A stretch of 64,000 bases of DNA from Styela clava. Lineage: Eukaryota > Chordata > Ascidiacea > Stolidobranchia > Styelidae. The position numbers were made by a program, and so were the translations under genes. Shown here one piece after another: positions 1 to 34,560 of this stretch (the stretch's first letter is position 1; each line of letters begins with the position of its first letter). The notes under the pieces are model-generated. The model was not told the origin of the DNA and made no database searches. It was given only the letters and a program-made list of their open reading frames with translations. Location of the stretch: positions 310,001 to 374,000 of the forward strand of contig NC_135252.1 in NCBI RefSeq assembly GCF_964204865.1, in the 5' to 3' direction.

Positions 1-1161
1 TAAACTATTAAAATGAACATAAACAGACAAACACCATATCAAACCTCCAATTCCAATGGCTCCATGTGATCATATGGTGAACTTTCAGGCATGTATTCTT
101 CTGGGCCATCGCTGTTTTCTATTTGTGTCTCCATGTTGACGAAAACAAAACTGTTGTACTTGTCAGGAACAAAAGTAAACTAAAGGCTAGTACAGTAGTG
201 AAATTCTCCGATTCTTGTAAAGAAACAATAACGGTTTGAGGCTGATATAATTTATAATAGAGAACTATCACTGTATTATAACTCAAAACCAAGTCATGAT
301 ACAGTGATACGGTATATAAAATTATTTTTGGTACCCATCTTATTGCCTTCTATGCTGATTACAGGATTATGGAGTCAAAATATATATATGGTAGCTATAT
401 CCTGATATCTCAGTACCGGTACCTGATATCTGGATATTCACCCACAATATTCTGACATTTGAAAAAAAGACTAAATACATGAAATACCAACGAATTCTTC
501 CCAGTGCAGCAGTGCAGTAGTGCGTCAAGATACGAAATATTATCTGCTGTCTGACTCTGATAGAGGTTCCATACGCCTATTTATATTCCACCCACGAAGC
601 AAAATTGGATGGCGTAACGCAATATGGCTGAACAGCTTGTGATTTCGCAATGGAGTCCAGGGTTCATACCATTATAGATTACATAGCCTACCGGTAAGTC
701 GATTGTTCAGATAAGTTAGATAACCATTGTCAGATTGTGTACATGCGAATATTATCATCGTCACTGGCCTATTTCGTCATTATATGAAGCGATTAATTAT
801 TACCAAATAGTAAACACCGAATGAAAACTTGGTTATTCAAGCAAAAACGAGTGCGAAAATGACAAACGAATGATTGCAACACCGCGGAATGGAAACAACT
901 CCAGCCTTTGGTACAAAGTCCAACACGATCGATGACGTTGTGGGAAGTGACACCATTACAACTGCTGGTAAATCACAAGCGGATTGCGTGATTTCTGACG
1001 TTTCACGCGTGGGCAAATGTAAAAGAAAAATGGAGAACAACTGGGTACGCTATTGCAATCAATCAAATTAGATTGATTCCATTGGTCTAAGCTGACTGGA
1101 ACAAACACAGGTGCTGGGAGAAATTTACAACAATCAGCCTAGAACATCGGAATTTAGGATA

Positions 1162-1205
1162 GGATCACATATTCACATATTTATACCGGGAGAATGGAGA
1201 GCCTA
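1162..1205 (-). repeat. SINE tail fragment
   Basis: The stretch has the words ACATATTTATACCGGGAGA and GGATAGGAT. These match the 3' tail of the SINE-like copies at 36.1 kb and 47.2 kb (ACATATTTAT followed by a CGG/GAGAG block). No tRNA-like head is visible next to it, so it is a truncated copy. Confidence 0.4.
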
Positions 1206-1639
1206 TTCTTTTCACTCGAGTTAAATTTATGCTTGATGTTTTTTACATCAAGATTATTGACTTCGTTTTCTCTTCTCCCCTAGCTACTGTAGCAGATATG
1301 TAATCTAACTATGGATTTCAATGTTATTTAATCATATGTATTATTAGCATGTTGAAATCAATTAGAATGGACCTTTCCCCGACCTTTGACCCCCGGAAAA
1401 TTCTTCCTATACTTTACCATTGCAAAATTTTCAGTGCTATTTTAGGAGTGCTTTCGCGAGTTGGCGCCTGTAAAATGGGGTATGTGTTTCAAACCATCAT
1501 TATGATTCATTGCACACAACAATCGGTTTTTTCAAAGTACCGGTAAAGAATTTCAGGCTAGTCTATCACAGCTATTTCTACACTAATTTTTATTACTGCA
1601 ATTAAATTAAAACTCCTAGGAAGACAGAGTGATTATTGA

Positions 1640-1860
1640 ATTATCTGATTTTTATTTAAGTTTCCGAAACACAACTGAACACTAACGAATAGAGTTCAAA
1701 AACGCGAAAACGAGGTAATGTTTACAACCACGCTTGAAAATCTGTCTGAGTGAGAAAAGTGTCTGAGCGGATGCAAAAGGGGGCATTGTTACGTCACTTT
1801 TTTCATCTTGCTGATTGGCCAATGTCACGAAGTAAACAAGGAAGTCGATGCTCGGGGAAA
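1640..1860 (-). repeat. Dispersed repeat family R1, copy 1
   Basis: Shares an ordered series of words with copies near 29.22, 35.0 and 39.6 kb: GAAACACAACTGAA, an AAC/CGCGAAAACGAGG block, a TGTTTACAACCACG-type block and CTGTCTGAG. The 29.2-kb copy is in this orientation and the 35.0- and 39.6-kb copies are inverted. No long ORF is shared, so it is probably a non-autonomous element. Its ends are not resolved. Confidence 0.5.
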
Positions 1861-4800
1861 GGTCCATAGGCTTATGGCAATTTCCCTGATGGTGATTTAT
1901 CGTAGCAGGACCTTAGACTTTATGCACTGTTTTTCTGTACCTAGCGATCAATCGCGGGTTTCCGGCTTCTATCTCAGAGTTGCAAATATAGCCTTTTTTT
2001 ATGTTTTTGTGCCATTACGCCGACCCGACGAAAGACTTGAATGTCCCGGTTTTGCAGTATGACAGTCGTGAATAGTTTTTATTCGAAACTACCACAATAT
2101 TTTTTTAACAGAGGCAGCCGATTCACCACTGATTCTCGTCTCACTTCACTAGTTCAGATATAGAGAAAAATATTCCTGTCATAGTTATGATATATATGAC
2201 AGTATATATGAACCATGCGTTAATTTAACACCCAACGGTCGTTAAATCATCAAAATGCCGGAAACAAAGTGCAAGTTTTCTGATGAGTAGAACGATTTTC
2301 ATTATTTGAAGCAAAGACCAATAGACGATATTTTAAAAGTAATAATTATTAGGCCAGTAATCTACCCACAATGGTATAGAAAACGTTTAAATTGAACTAT
2401 AACTATGCCCCTGGAATGAAAGGTTGGCTTGTCAAATCCGCGCCGTCCCGGTTTTTTGCTTCAGAAATATAGTAAGCTTAATAAAGGTGTATATTTCAAT
2501 ATATCTGTATTTGAACCCGTTCAATTCGTTCGTACAACTCTACAATATACGAACACTTGGCCTTAAAATCTCTTGTGTGCTCTGATGATTATGTCGAGGT
2601 TACTCCGCAAAAGTACGTTAAATAGTACTGGGGTAGAACATGCGGAGTAGGGCCATCTTCTCCCTACACTACAATGGATGGGTTGGATCCAGGCTTGCAT
2701 TTGAGTTGAGCTTACGTATTTTTTGGACTTTTAGCTAATAAAGCGTCTGTGATTTTCGGTACGCGAGCCAAAAAGCATGTGCTGGCGGAGTATTTTGAAT
2801 TTTAAAATTTGCGCTGAAATGAATTATTTTCTGCTACGGCGCACTTTATATCCTTTTTGTTTTTAAAAATTGCAATTTTATCATCAAACGAAAAAGAAGT
2901 AGGAAAACATTGCTAGATGCAACAAATTTCGTTTAGAGCGATGTTATTTATCAACCTCAAAAGCAAAAGAACTTTAGAATGAGTGATTTTAGAATTCTAA
3001 AAAGTCCTAAAAGCTGTACGACGTTGTAATGGACTAGTGGCAACTATATATTTTACGTAGGCGACTTTGTCATTGGCAAAAACTGCTTGCAGAAACACGC
3101 ATATTGGCGTGTAAGAATTTCATAACCTCGACGTTTTTGTTTCGGACGGCCACGTAAAAGCGACACTATTATTGTCAGATGTGCAAAATAGACGGTCAAA
3201 ATAGAACCAAAGCGAACGTCTCTAGACGTTCAAAACAAGAGGAAAAATTTGTTCCTAAAATAGCTCAAGGAATACCTGCGGCACGGCTTGCCAAACACAT
3301 ACCACCTATGTTGACGAGCAGCACAAACGAAAGCGCGGACAGACTAAGTCCGTGACCTAACACTCGGATTCGTCGATTCCCTGTCTCATACCCGACCAGT
3401 TACCGCTACATTTTCTACCTTGTAATTCTTTTGGAGCACTCAACAGAAAGAGCCCAGCAAATAGCAGCATCAAACGAAACGCAGGCATTCATTACTCCTT
3501 CAATACTGGGACATTTCATTACTCCTTCAATACTGGGAAATTCAATCATCAAAAAGGTGAAACGAAATCTTCCCACTCCCAACGAAATCTATTCGTCATT
3601 GTAGTACGATAATAATTTATTTCATTTTTGTCAATGTTGCAGAATCTAAAGCAACAACCAGATTTCGTTATTATTATTTACAGGCAACAGCAATGACATA
3701 AGCAATCTACATACAATATTATATTTATTGTTAGGAATATATAGTTTTCAATCAAATTTATATCACACCCATTCCGGATGGAAAGATATCACTTGACTGG
3801 CCTCACACCAAACATTGTAATATGATCAAGAATAATCAACAAGTGTCAACGCATTATCTCGCAGGAGAAGTAGAACAACTATTTTTAAACATTTTGAAAA
3901 ATTTGGGACAATACAAGAAATTTGCAAACGTACAATGGAAATAACACAGCAAATATTCAATTAAAATTCTTCAGGCGACAGCCAGTATCCAAAGTCAAAT
4001 AATCAAATCCTGTCCCACAAACACGACATAACAGCAAAAATTTGAAATCGACATTGAAATTAATGAATTATTTTCTATATTCCAAGCTATAGTCAATCAA
4101 TATATTTATTACTAGTCATTGACATGTTTTTACATATTTATGAAATCTTCCATTCTATATATTCTACATAGTTACACCAATCACATACATTTCCTAAATA
4201 ATGTTAACATCAACAGCATATAGTGTAATAACAATGTGATTGCAAATAGAAATCTGTACAATTGGGTGAAAATTACTTCTGACAATTTACTATGATAAAT
4301 ACACACTACAAGACTCTAAAATTGGAACACATATCGTGGAGCTGCGACCGATGTGGTCTTCATTTTATGACTATGCAAATGCGATTATGTTTTATATATA
4401 CAAAATCAATGGTAAATTAAAACGAACAGAGTGTACTGTACAAGATGAAGCATTTTGAAACTTCGTGATTTTATTTTGTTTATCTTATTTATGTCAAGGT
4501 TTAATGATGAGAAATTGTAGCACCTGGACCATGTTTTGAACAAACGACATATTGGGAAAATGCTGCAGCGCACATTAAAACGTCAAATAGATAGGGTATT
4601 AGTCACCACATAACTAATCAATACAAGATTATTACAATACATGACAAATATTTTAATTATTGAGAATGATTGAACAGCTGGGAATAAAAGCTTGTTTGGT
4701 CTGCAGTGGTTTCTGCACACATGAAAGAAACATTTTAAAAATTAATATATTAATTGTACATTATCCTTCATTCTGAAATTTTACAACCAGGTGTAGCAAG

Positions 4801-4863
4801 TGCCATTGTGGCAACATTTTTGATTGAATCAGCATTTATCGCTGCATGAGCATTCTTCTCTTC

Positions 4864-25135
<20,272 letters not shown>

Positions 25136-25404
25136 CTTGCTCACAAGAATCCAGAATTCACAAAAACTAACCAACTAATAATATTCTGATTATCAAAAAA
25201 CTTTATCAAACACCTGGATGAATTAAAAATTTTCTTTTTTATACAAATTGAATTGTGAGTGGTTTATTCATGTAATATTTTGAATCAAGTCATCTAAATT
25301 GTGAGGCTATGACTACAGTGCCATGATACCACTTGACATATTAACTCCCTTTTTAAATACAAGCATAACTGAATTCAATTTTATTCTCCAAAAACTGTGC
25401 ATGA

Positions 25405-25749
25405 CAGTACAGCACAGTTCTCCAATTTCGGGAAAATCCCCCATATTAAAAAGTCTGGGCCTTCTTATCGGCAAACCGACAACACACAATAAACGAAAAG
25501 AAGTACAATCTACAAACGTCACCATTGGATTTATCAAAGGGAAATAATTTATCTGTGGAATTTGTAGTAAAAAAAAGCTATTTTGGTTACACAACAGCCA
25601 ATGCATGTCACGATAGATTTGAATTAATATGGAAACAAGCATCATGCGATGTGACCATACGAATGCCATCGTTTAAGAAGCAAATCAAGTGTTTGTTTTA
25701 TTGAACCAAATGTCGGGACATCTTGGAATTGGAGAACTGTGCCCTACTG
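25405..25749. mobile_element. MITE with CAGTA(C/G)(A/G)GCACAGTTCTCC ends
   Basis: The left end CAGTACAGCACAGTTCTCC and the right end GGAGAACTGTGCCCTACTG are inverted repeats extending to AATT inside. A related single end occurs at about 60590-60641 (GAACTGTGCCCTACTGA). The 345-bp body has no ORF of note. I could not find matching flanking octamers, so the superfamily is open. Confidence 0.6.
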
Positions 25750-27734
25750 CATTAGGTTGAGCAAAGTGAAAATACAGAAATAATTGTCACACAAAATGCA
25801 CAAATATTGTTATGGAAGAAGATCTGTTTGGGAATTAGTAACCCAATACAGCAATAGTTTAAAAAAGATGGACAAGATCAGGTATTCTCATTAAAAATTA
25901 TATTTAAAAATAGATGAACATTGGTGCGACTATCTCGCAGACATTCCTGCATTTAGACATTAGTCTATAATCCCAACTACGCGATTTAGTACCTCAGTTA
26001 ATGATAAGTGAAAAATATGAACAAGGGTACGGCGTACCTGTACTGTATACTATTGAAAAAATCATCCCATTACAGCCCCTGAACAACACGCAAGACACAT
26101 TTTCTGGCACTACACCCGAGGCAAAATTCCTTCTCGAACCGGCGCTTTTGGTGACGTCACACAAGTATGGAAAAAATCCTAATCAATATGGCAGATGAAA
26201 AATGCGATTTACAGCAAGATGTTGCATTTGTATCACAAGAATAATACCGTCTTCATTCATTATGTTTCAATCAATATTTTCTGACTGCCATCATTGAGAG
26301 CACAAAAATGTAACGAAAAACGAAACCTGAAAGTAAGTAAGGTTAAGTTGGTGGCGCTGTTTGGTGAGTCATAACATTTGACATCACGGTCTCGTGACCA
26401 CGGAAGTCAGAAAAATCAGCCTCAGCCGTTGAGTGTGAGTCTCCTTTTTCGTTTGTGTTTCGCATCTATTTCATTGCGTTTATTTTATGAATATAGAAGC
26501 TGGTAGATTTTCTTGGTGAATTAATCAGACGTATTTATTTTATTGTTCCTGTTACACATTTTGCTTGTTTGCATCAAATACATAACAAACATACATACAA
26601 AAACATACAAACTAAGGTACCGCCGTATGATCGGTGTATATATACCACATACCACCAAGTGGAAAGACGGGAAAGAAATGGATTTTTCCTACCTTGACAC
26701 TTTGAGTCCCAGGGAGGAATGAGAGCGAGAAGAAGATAAGCACATGTCAAACTCGCGTGTGGTTTTGAAATAGCTCCTTACTCCTTCATTACCAATACCC
26801 ACTCGATCACAAGTTTCGATTGAAATGAAAACTATTATTTTAAATTACCCTGCACAGTTGTAATGTGGTAAGAAATTTTTAGATGCAGTTGGCCAGATTG
26901 TTAATGCGGTGATCATTATGCTTTCTTCTGGTAATACTGCAGTAGGCATACTGTGCGCGCGTGCTGATACATGATGCATTTATGTGAATTGATTTATGAT
27001 GACATTCGGGTCTCGACCTATCTTGGAGAAAAAAAGCGTGTCATTCTCTTAACATTTTGTACTGTTATCTTACTATCAAAATATCCGGTACCCCGAGACC
27101 TACGCCACTTTGCTGAAAACGACGTCTTGAATTCTGGGAGAATTTGCTCAGGGGCTCTTGCTAACATACAGAAAGAACAAAATTGAGGAGATAATACAGA
27201 CACGATAAAAAGTATTTAAGTAACTATAAGTCAACCATTGTTTTCATGAATACCCGCATTCCGATGTCAGTGAAGATAATATTGTTCGCCCAATATTCGG
27301 ACGGTTAATTCACAAACAACCTGCGATAATACTAAGGGGGTCACGTAGAAGAGGGAGGGTGGCGGTCCTATGCGGAAGCGCCGGATTCCTGGTGCGTCAG
27401 AAGACCACATAAACATCAGGGCTGCCACTTTTGCCTGACTAAAAACATCTAGTTTGACCTAAAAAAACATCTAAAAGCATCTAGATTGAAAAATGAAACA
27501 TTCAAAAAATATATCTGAATATGTAGTTATTAAATGTAATAAAAATGTCGCTACAGTTGCTTCAGAGCGACAAGGTAGTAACATTGCTTGCTTAGTACAT
27601 TCAAAGAGATCTGAAAATGAAATCCCCTCCCAAATCAAGCGGCATTTTTAAAATCCTTAACTTGAGCCCAAAACTGCTCTATTTCTGTGTTATTGTTCCA
27701 CTTTCTGACTTTACAAGATTAGTGTGTTGTAGGA

Positions 27735-28385
27735 GAGAGTGGGGTAGGTTGGGACACTTTTTTTCTTTTGCCTATTTCGAGCCCTATATTCTGCACATTC
27801 ATTTCAGTTTGCGGGGCTAATGTAGATAGGGGTAAATGTAGTATTTATTCATCGACTAAAAAATTCCCTAGCAATACACATCTTTTGACTAAAATGCTCC
27901 AAAAAACGTCTGTCAAGTGTCCCACTGTACCACACTCGTGGGGCACATTCGGACAGGCCCTGGGGCACCTTCAAAAAAAAAAGAACGATGCTGTAATTTT
28001 GAAAATAAAATCACCATTTATATATTAACAAGTAAAAATTCTAATTCCGGCCAAAAGCAAATTATTTACTTTTTCGAATCTGTATCTGAAAAATATTTTT
28101 GAATCTAGAATATATATATATTTCATATAGGGCCATAGGACAAATGGCACCATAATATTACACAAAAAATAACGCATCTCTAGGCGTATAAGCACTTAAT
28201 GGATCAAACAAAACCAATTTCATCCCATAACTTGCGTCGCTCTACACGGCCGTTGTCCGTTTGCGGGGACGTTGTAAATCACGGAAGAGCGATTCAAACA
28301 TCGCACCGCAGGCCTGATTCCGTATATAGTATGAGTGTGAGAGCTGATTTTCCACTGTGCCCCGTGGCCCACCTTACCCTATCTG
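27735..28385. mobile_element. MITE-like element with GGGTAGG-type inverted ends
   Basis: The left end AGAGTGGGGTAGGTTGGGAC and the right end, read inverted, AGATAGGGTAAGGTGGGCC are imperfect inverted repeats about 650 bp apart. A further internal word GTGTCCCACTGTACCACAC resembles the ends. No coding capacity; no clear target duplication. Confidence 0.45.
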
Positions 28386-29219
28386 ACCTGCCAATAATGC
28401 TTTTAAAGATAGCTATGTTTTATGAGTCCAAGGGTGCTAAGCACTACTACTTACAAGTATTCGATTCTCCTTCGATTCCACGACATGTTACCGAGAAAAC
28501 CTATAGGCAATACCATATGATATCGAATCCCTCAGAACCCACAGATAATTTAGAAATAAATAAACGTAAAACACTCCTAGCAAAATATATATATATATAG
28601 TGAAGTTTGCGGCGTCGTAGCTACTCAACATAGTTTGCAATCCAATCGAGAATCGATTCCAGTGCATCGGAATTGATTCTAGTCGATAGTGGTAGCTAGT
28701 CGTGTGGTATCGCAGTGTGAACAAAAACTGATGGTGAGTACTATTTATCAATTTCATATTCCCTTGAATTCTTTGGGAGTAGCTACCTTAGTCGATGAAA
28801 TCAATGCCAGAACTCCATTTTTGTTTGACAATGATATCACATTGCTCTCAATCAATTCTACAATCAGCTTTCATGATGGCGGTTCATGTAATATCTCTAG
28901 TCCAGTGGTTCTCAAACTTATTTGTATTGCGACGCTCTTCCATAAAACATGCTCAAGTTGCGATTCCCCGTGAAAAACGACTAATACAATTTAATTAATA
29001 AAAGACCTCTTTGGCAATGACAAAACGTAACGAAAGTTATTGAAATCGCATTTAATTTAGGGTATGAGTGTGTTTCCTTCTTTTATATAAATGCCATTGA
29101 ATCTTGTGGTGCATTGTGAAAGATCCGCACGCATTTTTCTTTCAACATTTTACACTAGATCGATTCGTCTTAATTGCGGCCATACAGCTAAATTGAAACG
29201 ACGCACTTGTGCGTCGCGT

Positions 29220-29370
29220 CGCCCACTACTAATTTTTGGAAACACAACTGAAAACTGTCTAATAACACGCAAAACCACGAAATCGAGGCAATGTTAACAT
29301 CTCTGATTGAATATCTGTCTGAACGGATGCACAAATTGCATTTGTTACGTGCTTATTGGTCTTTGATTGT
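29220..29370 (-). repeat. Dispersed repeat family R1, copy 2 (partial)
   Basis: TTTTTGGAAACACAACTGAA, ACGCAAAACCACGAAATCG and TATCTGTCTGAACGGATGCA are shared in order with the copy at 1640-1860. Only the central part of the family is present. Confidence 0.5.
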
Positions 29371-29426
29371 TATGGAAATAAACAAGTTAGTAATTTATAG
29401 CCGAATTTTAACCGAAAGAACAATAA

Positions 29427-29446
29427 TATATATATATATATATATC
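29427..29446. repeat. (TA)n microsatellite
   Basis: A short uninterrupted TA run of about ten units. No other feature attaches to it. Confidence 0.9.
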
Positions 29447-29656
29447 TAGAAAGAGGATTTGAAATGGAAGCACAGTAGGAGAATGTGAAAAAAATATTAA
29501 TACTGTTAAAATAATTCAAGTAATACAATAATATATAACTGGGAATCCTATATCGTCACACTAATAAAAAAAATTGCCTGAGTCACTATTTGTCGATTTT
29601 GGTATCGCTGGATTCGTTGCGGAAATATCTATCTTTCTATGTTATTTAAACACAGG

Positions 29657-30194
29657 TAGCCAATGCATATTCTAGTCTGGCAAGAACTTACAACATAGAT
29701 ATAGAGCAAAAATTTTTGGTGGCTGGACATACACAAATGGAATATTGCACAGCGTCATTGAACGAAAGATCGTAGGCGACATTTTTTCTGAAAGAGATTT
29801 GATCGTACTTATGGAATCCGCAAGAATCCATCCATCACCCTATCATGTTCGCCAAATGAGGCACACTGATTTCAAAATAATGAATCAATTGTTCCTTCAA
29901 AGTATTAGACCCGGAAAAAGAGTAGGAGATCCCAGAGTGCATGATTTGCGTGCCCTGAAGTACGAAAGTGATGGTATAGTATTCGTTACAAGCTTTCGTT
30001 TGAGAAAGCAATTTGGAAAGCGCTACCACACCGTGTACAGAATGTTCAAAGTCAATGGGTGCCAATGTTCAGATCTCGTATTCCAGTTTGTGCAAGGAAA
30101 TTTAATGATCTTCAAGAAATGAAATCAATTATGCCAATTGACTGTCATCATTTTTATGACAACCTTCCTCACGAGTGGATTATACGAACTTAAA
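29657..30194 (+). pseudogene. Transposase-like protein relic with two frameshifts
   Basis: After an acceptor-like ACACAG at 29655, the frame reads VANAYSSLARTYNIDIEQKF and then LVAGHTQMEY. One base appears lost next to TATTG near 29746, and the following frame gives HSVIERKIVGDIFSERDL, SIRPGKRVGDPRVHDLRALK and YESDGIVF. A second shift near 29980-29990 moves on to YKLSFEKAIWKALPHR and a tail ending DNLPHEWIIRT before a stop at 30194. GHTQME followed by an IER segment, and a DxRxxxYxxDGxxxYKL block, recall the C-terminal part of a widespread but poorly named animal transposon protein. I recognise the pattern, not a specific named family. Clearly inactive here. Confidence 0.55.
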
Positions 30195-33100
30195 TGAAGT
30201 ATACTACTATAAATTCATGATTACAGTTGTTTGTTTATGTTGATGTTTTAGGTTCAAAAAAGTTATTTATGTTTTAATTCTATTATATTGTTTGTTGTTT
30301 GAGTTGTGAAATTTTACATTCTTTGTATCAATTGAATACAATACATCTGGCCTGTGGGCTGACATCTATTCTAATGTTCATCAAAGCCAAATTATGATTT
30401 AGGAGGAATATCGAATTTTTGACTTGGCTTTCGTGTCATATTAATTTAATGGAAGTCACTCTCTCATTATTTGCCGAATGGACTTTTACAAAGTATATAG
30501 GTCAAGCGAATGTACAGAGAAAATATAGGGCGAAGATGTGAATAATATTGCCTAACTCTGGGTGCGGGAATAAAAAAATGCCTAAGTCAATTTTAGCGCA
30601 TATAGAATAGAATTTGGAAGTTATAGATATCCTAAAATAATTAAAAAGTTGATAAGATAAATCTAGATAAAAAAAAATTTGAAATAGATTGAAAAATGGG
30701 AAAGTTATGAAGTTTTTTTTGATTTACTCAAAATGTTAAAATTTGACTTAGGCAATTTTTTTATTAGTCTGACGATATATATAAACCTACATATATTTAA
30801 TTTTTTTTATATACTTCTCTTGCTTGAAATTGATTTATGCAACTACTTTACACGCTGACTTTGTGTAATCGATCTAGCATCAATTATTTGTTAACAAGAT
30901 ATCAAAACATCATGAAAAATATGGCAAATACAAAACAAAAAAGGCTGACTTCAACAGGACAGGAGTCGCGAGAGACTTCGAAAGGGTTTCAAGAAGCGAC
31001 ACCTACAGCGCTGTAACAGTATTTCTTAACCTGGGTTCGATCGAAATGTTCCTGGGGTTCGACGAAAGTCATCTTAATTAAACGTTTGTATATCATAAAG
31101 TATTCCCATTATCCGGCCTATTAACTATGTAAAATAACTTTACTTCACAGCAGATATTCAAACTTCAACTCATAGAATAGCTCAACTTAGCGGGGTATAG
31201 TTTCAGCTTTCGGAACTCCGAAGTTACATTTTTTGCCATTTTCCCATTTCTACGCACACAATTTATACGACATAAAACATCTTTCTGCTAACAAGTCCCA
31301 TCCGCCGACGCCATTGTGGCACAACAATGGGTATTTCGACAGAGTGTATTGATATTTAAAGTTATACCGCACTGATCACGGTGGTTGCTAGTTTCGATCG
31401 GTGGTTGATTGCCAATTCGATCCTAAGATTTGTGTTCACGGAGTAAATCACGGACCTCATTACATCAAATGGTTTACAGCAGGGGTGAGCAAACTGCGGC
31501 CCGTAGAGAAAAATTGTGCAGCCCGCGGAGAAGTGCCAATTTTAAAGGATGTGCCCGCGAAAAGAGCTTTTAGTTTGATTATCGAAACGTGCGAGCAATT
31601 TCAATCTCCTTGCGTCGCGAAGCCTATACCAGTACTCGAAAGATCCTGTTGAAAAATACACAATTTTATGAAAGCGTGTTTCTTTCTCACTGAATTCGTT
31701 TTAAAGTCGGTGTGACAATAAATTTGAATAGCAGTTTTTTTTAGAAATTTTTGTGTTTCAACTCAGAATTTCTGCCAGGGCCCCGGACAATGCCGCAAGA
31801 TCAATAACAAAAGGGAACAATTTTTTGTGCTTTTATCTACAGTAGAAACTCTACCTACGAAAGGCTCTGGATACGAAAAAATCGTATGGTGAAAATATTG
31901 CTTTGTCTAACGTTTGATTTTCTACATACGAAAAACCGAAAACAAAAAACGCGTGTAGTGACATTTGTCCATTTTAGGTAAATTTAATGCAATGCTTTAA
32001 GCAGCGATGTCTAATTCGAATTTATTCTTCGAACATCGCGAACTTCGATTATCGTTTTTCGTGTTTGTAAGAATACCGAATATGGCGCACACATCATAGC
32101 GCCGCCGTCAACGTTTGGATTTAAAACATTTAACAATTATTTCATTTTTTATCGTAATCCTTTCATTTTGATCGTTACCAAACATAAGGGCAAATATTTT
32201 CATTTCATGCAATTTAGAGCGTTTTAAATAGCTCTTACATATTATTTGGTATCTATCGCGACGTCGTTGATGACAATATCGTTCAGGTAAGTTGGCGGTA
32301 TTAATTTATGGTCAAAAATAAAATCATTACAGACGAAATGAAATATTTAGATCAGCGCCGATTCGCAAATCAGATTTTCCTACATTACGTTATCTCTTAG
32401 ATTTCAACGCCTCCTCTCACCTCCCCCGACCGCCGTCCTCCAACTTTCCGCGGTCTTTGCTTAGCCAAGTCAAATATTATGCCCGTGTTTTGTGAGGGCT
32501 TAGAACGGATTAATGCATTTTCAGATGAAGAGCGTCCGTACTTTATACTTACCATGGGGAATGGAACAAATTAATTTCGTTCCAATTGCGGAAACCACTT
32601 ATTTAAGGTACACATGGTAAAAAGAAAGAACAGAGAAATACCGAATGAAAACTACATACAAATTTTTTGTATTCAGAGACTTTTGTAAGTAGAATTTCTA
32701 GGTGCGGCCCGCGGCTTCACCCAGTAATTTGTATTTGGCCCGCCTGTAAATAAGGTATATTTGGCCCGCAAGTTTGCCGACCACCGCACAACACTATTGA
32801 GCACCATGTCTTGCAGCATTGATAACTACAAAAACGAAATATCTGTATAGATAAAGATGGTCGGCCTAAAGTTTGGTCAGGCTTTACCGGTCCTTCACTT
32901 GAAAAAGGTTGCCGACCACTGCCATAAACAATTTCAATACCATATTCCTTTTCGAAACTATCACGTAGACGTGGGAAACTGAAAACAAAATATAATCTTT
33001 GGATCACCAAAGGTATTTTAATATCCATCTAGGGAAAAAAAAGTTTGCGGAAATCTCATTTCTTTTAGGCACCCCCAGAAAATCGCCTTTTTTCAAATAC

Positions 33101-34455
33101 AGCATAATCCTAAAGGCTGTAGCCGATGTCTAAAGAGAATGTGGCTTATCGGACTGATATCGTTATATATTGTTTGAATGTCTTGTGACTTTGACAGAAA
33201 ACGATTGCTTCTTAGAGCAAAACTCATAAAATAACATCTTGAGACAAATTCATTTATGTTAACAAATTTTAATTTCCAGTTATCATCGTAACTTTTTTAA
33301 TTTATCGTGACTAAAATACCACTCGACCAGGCGTGTGCCGCGCTTGGGCGATAGGAACGGATTCATCAGCGACTGGAAATTCAGTTTATATATATTTATT
33401 TGAGAGCGCAAAATAAGTGTGACAAAGCGCATTGTTTTGCGTTATAACTTCGTATTTTCGGAAACCAGGTGTCGTGAAAATTAAAAGTAAAATTTGATCT
33501 AAATTAATGGCAAATAATGTTTTATTATCTAACGTCGAATACTCACCATTTTCCGGGAGAACTCGAAAAGTCATTTAATATAAAATAAAGAATGTTTCAC
33601 TATTTCAAAAAATTAAGATTATTGCAATCGCAAAATCGCCTGTAAGATGGCAGTCGGCACCAATGCTAACAAATAGAAATAGTGCAATAACGCCGTCTTC
33701 GCGTTCTGAATATTCAAGCTGGGATTACAGTGTTTGATATCGTTTGCGGGCACTTCGCGAGAAAACACAAGTATAATCACGCGAGACAGATTTCATCGCA
33801 AGAGAATAACGCTCGTCCCTGATTAATAAATTATAAATCCGAAGTACAAAAATTGACACATGGCGCCGAAGAGACGGAATCCTCCGGATTCGATATTCTA
33901 TATCGCCCATACTTGGTAGTATCTGAATTCTCACTTTTGTGCTATAATCCTGGTATAAACCTTTAATTAGCATCCAATAAATGCAATCACAGAACAACAG
34001 AATTACTCTGCCCCTTCTCGACTTTGATAACTTATGGTACCAACGCAGAGATGGTTGGCAGATGCCACGACCCCCTACTTTATCCTAACGCGTCAGTATA
34101 TCTTTTCAGTTATTTCAGCCAACAAAACCATTCCAAATACGCAAATAAATTCAAACGGAAATCCTCTTCCGTAAGCTTCAAAATATAGCAAACTGATGAC
34201 GTAGTAACGCATCACTCATGCGTAGCGAACCGGCCGTGAGCGAACTGTATTCAGTAAACTATGCTATCACAATGTGCTTTTAGTGTCGAATCACAGAACT
34301 AAAATATCTGCTGACTCATTTTCCGTCTTTTTTATATTTATATTGCAGCAATCAATTCCGACTTTTTAGTAACAGTGTTAAATTGGTCAGGAGCCTCGAT
34401 GACCTTCAACGGTCCTGCATACTGGCCAACACAAAATATAGTGTAAATTGGTCTA

Positions 34456-34560
34456 ATACTATAAAAATTGTCGATATTGTTTTATACTGTTTTTCATTGT
34501 TTTCCTTATAGCCTAACTCTGTAAAAATTATCGATATTATTTAATATTGTTTTTTATTGT
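34456..34560. repeat. Direct duplication of about 55 bp
   Basis: The block CTA/CTCTGTAAAAATTATCGATATT followed by TTTTATTGTTT occurs twice in tandem with substitutions, the first copy having ATAAAAATTGTCGATATTG. Confidence 0.6.

Larger units (their letters stand above)
1..4863. other. 3' flank of clathrin gene, repeat-bearing, no gene seen
   Basis: I see no convincing coding exon here; the short ORFs have no recognisable family and poor codon structure. The part nearest 4863 must include the clathrin heavy chain 3' UTR on the minus strand, but several AATAAA complements are present and I cannot choose the polyA site. Recognisable contents are a SINE tail near 1162-1205, a copy of a dispersed repeat at about 1640-1860, and a 26-bp direct duplication near 3488-3539. 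The remainder is AT-rich unique-looking sequence. Confidence 0.6.

Noticed and set aside
25313..25669. 118-aa minus-strand ORF just upstream of the clathrin start
   Set aside because: It overlaps a MITE, and its protein has no family resemblance or codon signal.
28199..28600. 133-aa plus-strand ORF
   Set aside because: It begins inside a MITE-like element, has no recognisable motif, and continues through low-complexity AT sequence.
31480..32924. A single complete hAT element from CAGGGGTGAGCAAACTGCGG to a GCCGACCACTG end
   Set aside because: The ends are hAT-like, but the flanking octamers do not match at either candidate right end (about 32787 or 32924), so this may be two or more broken elements.
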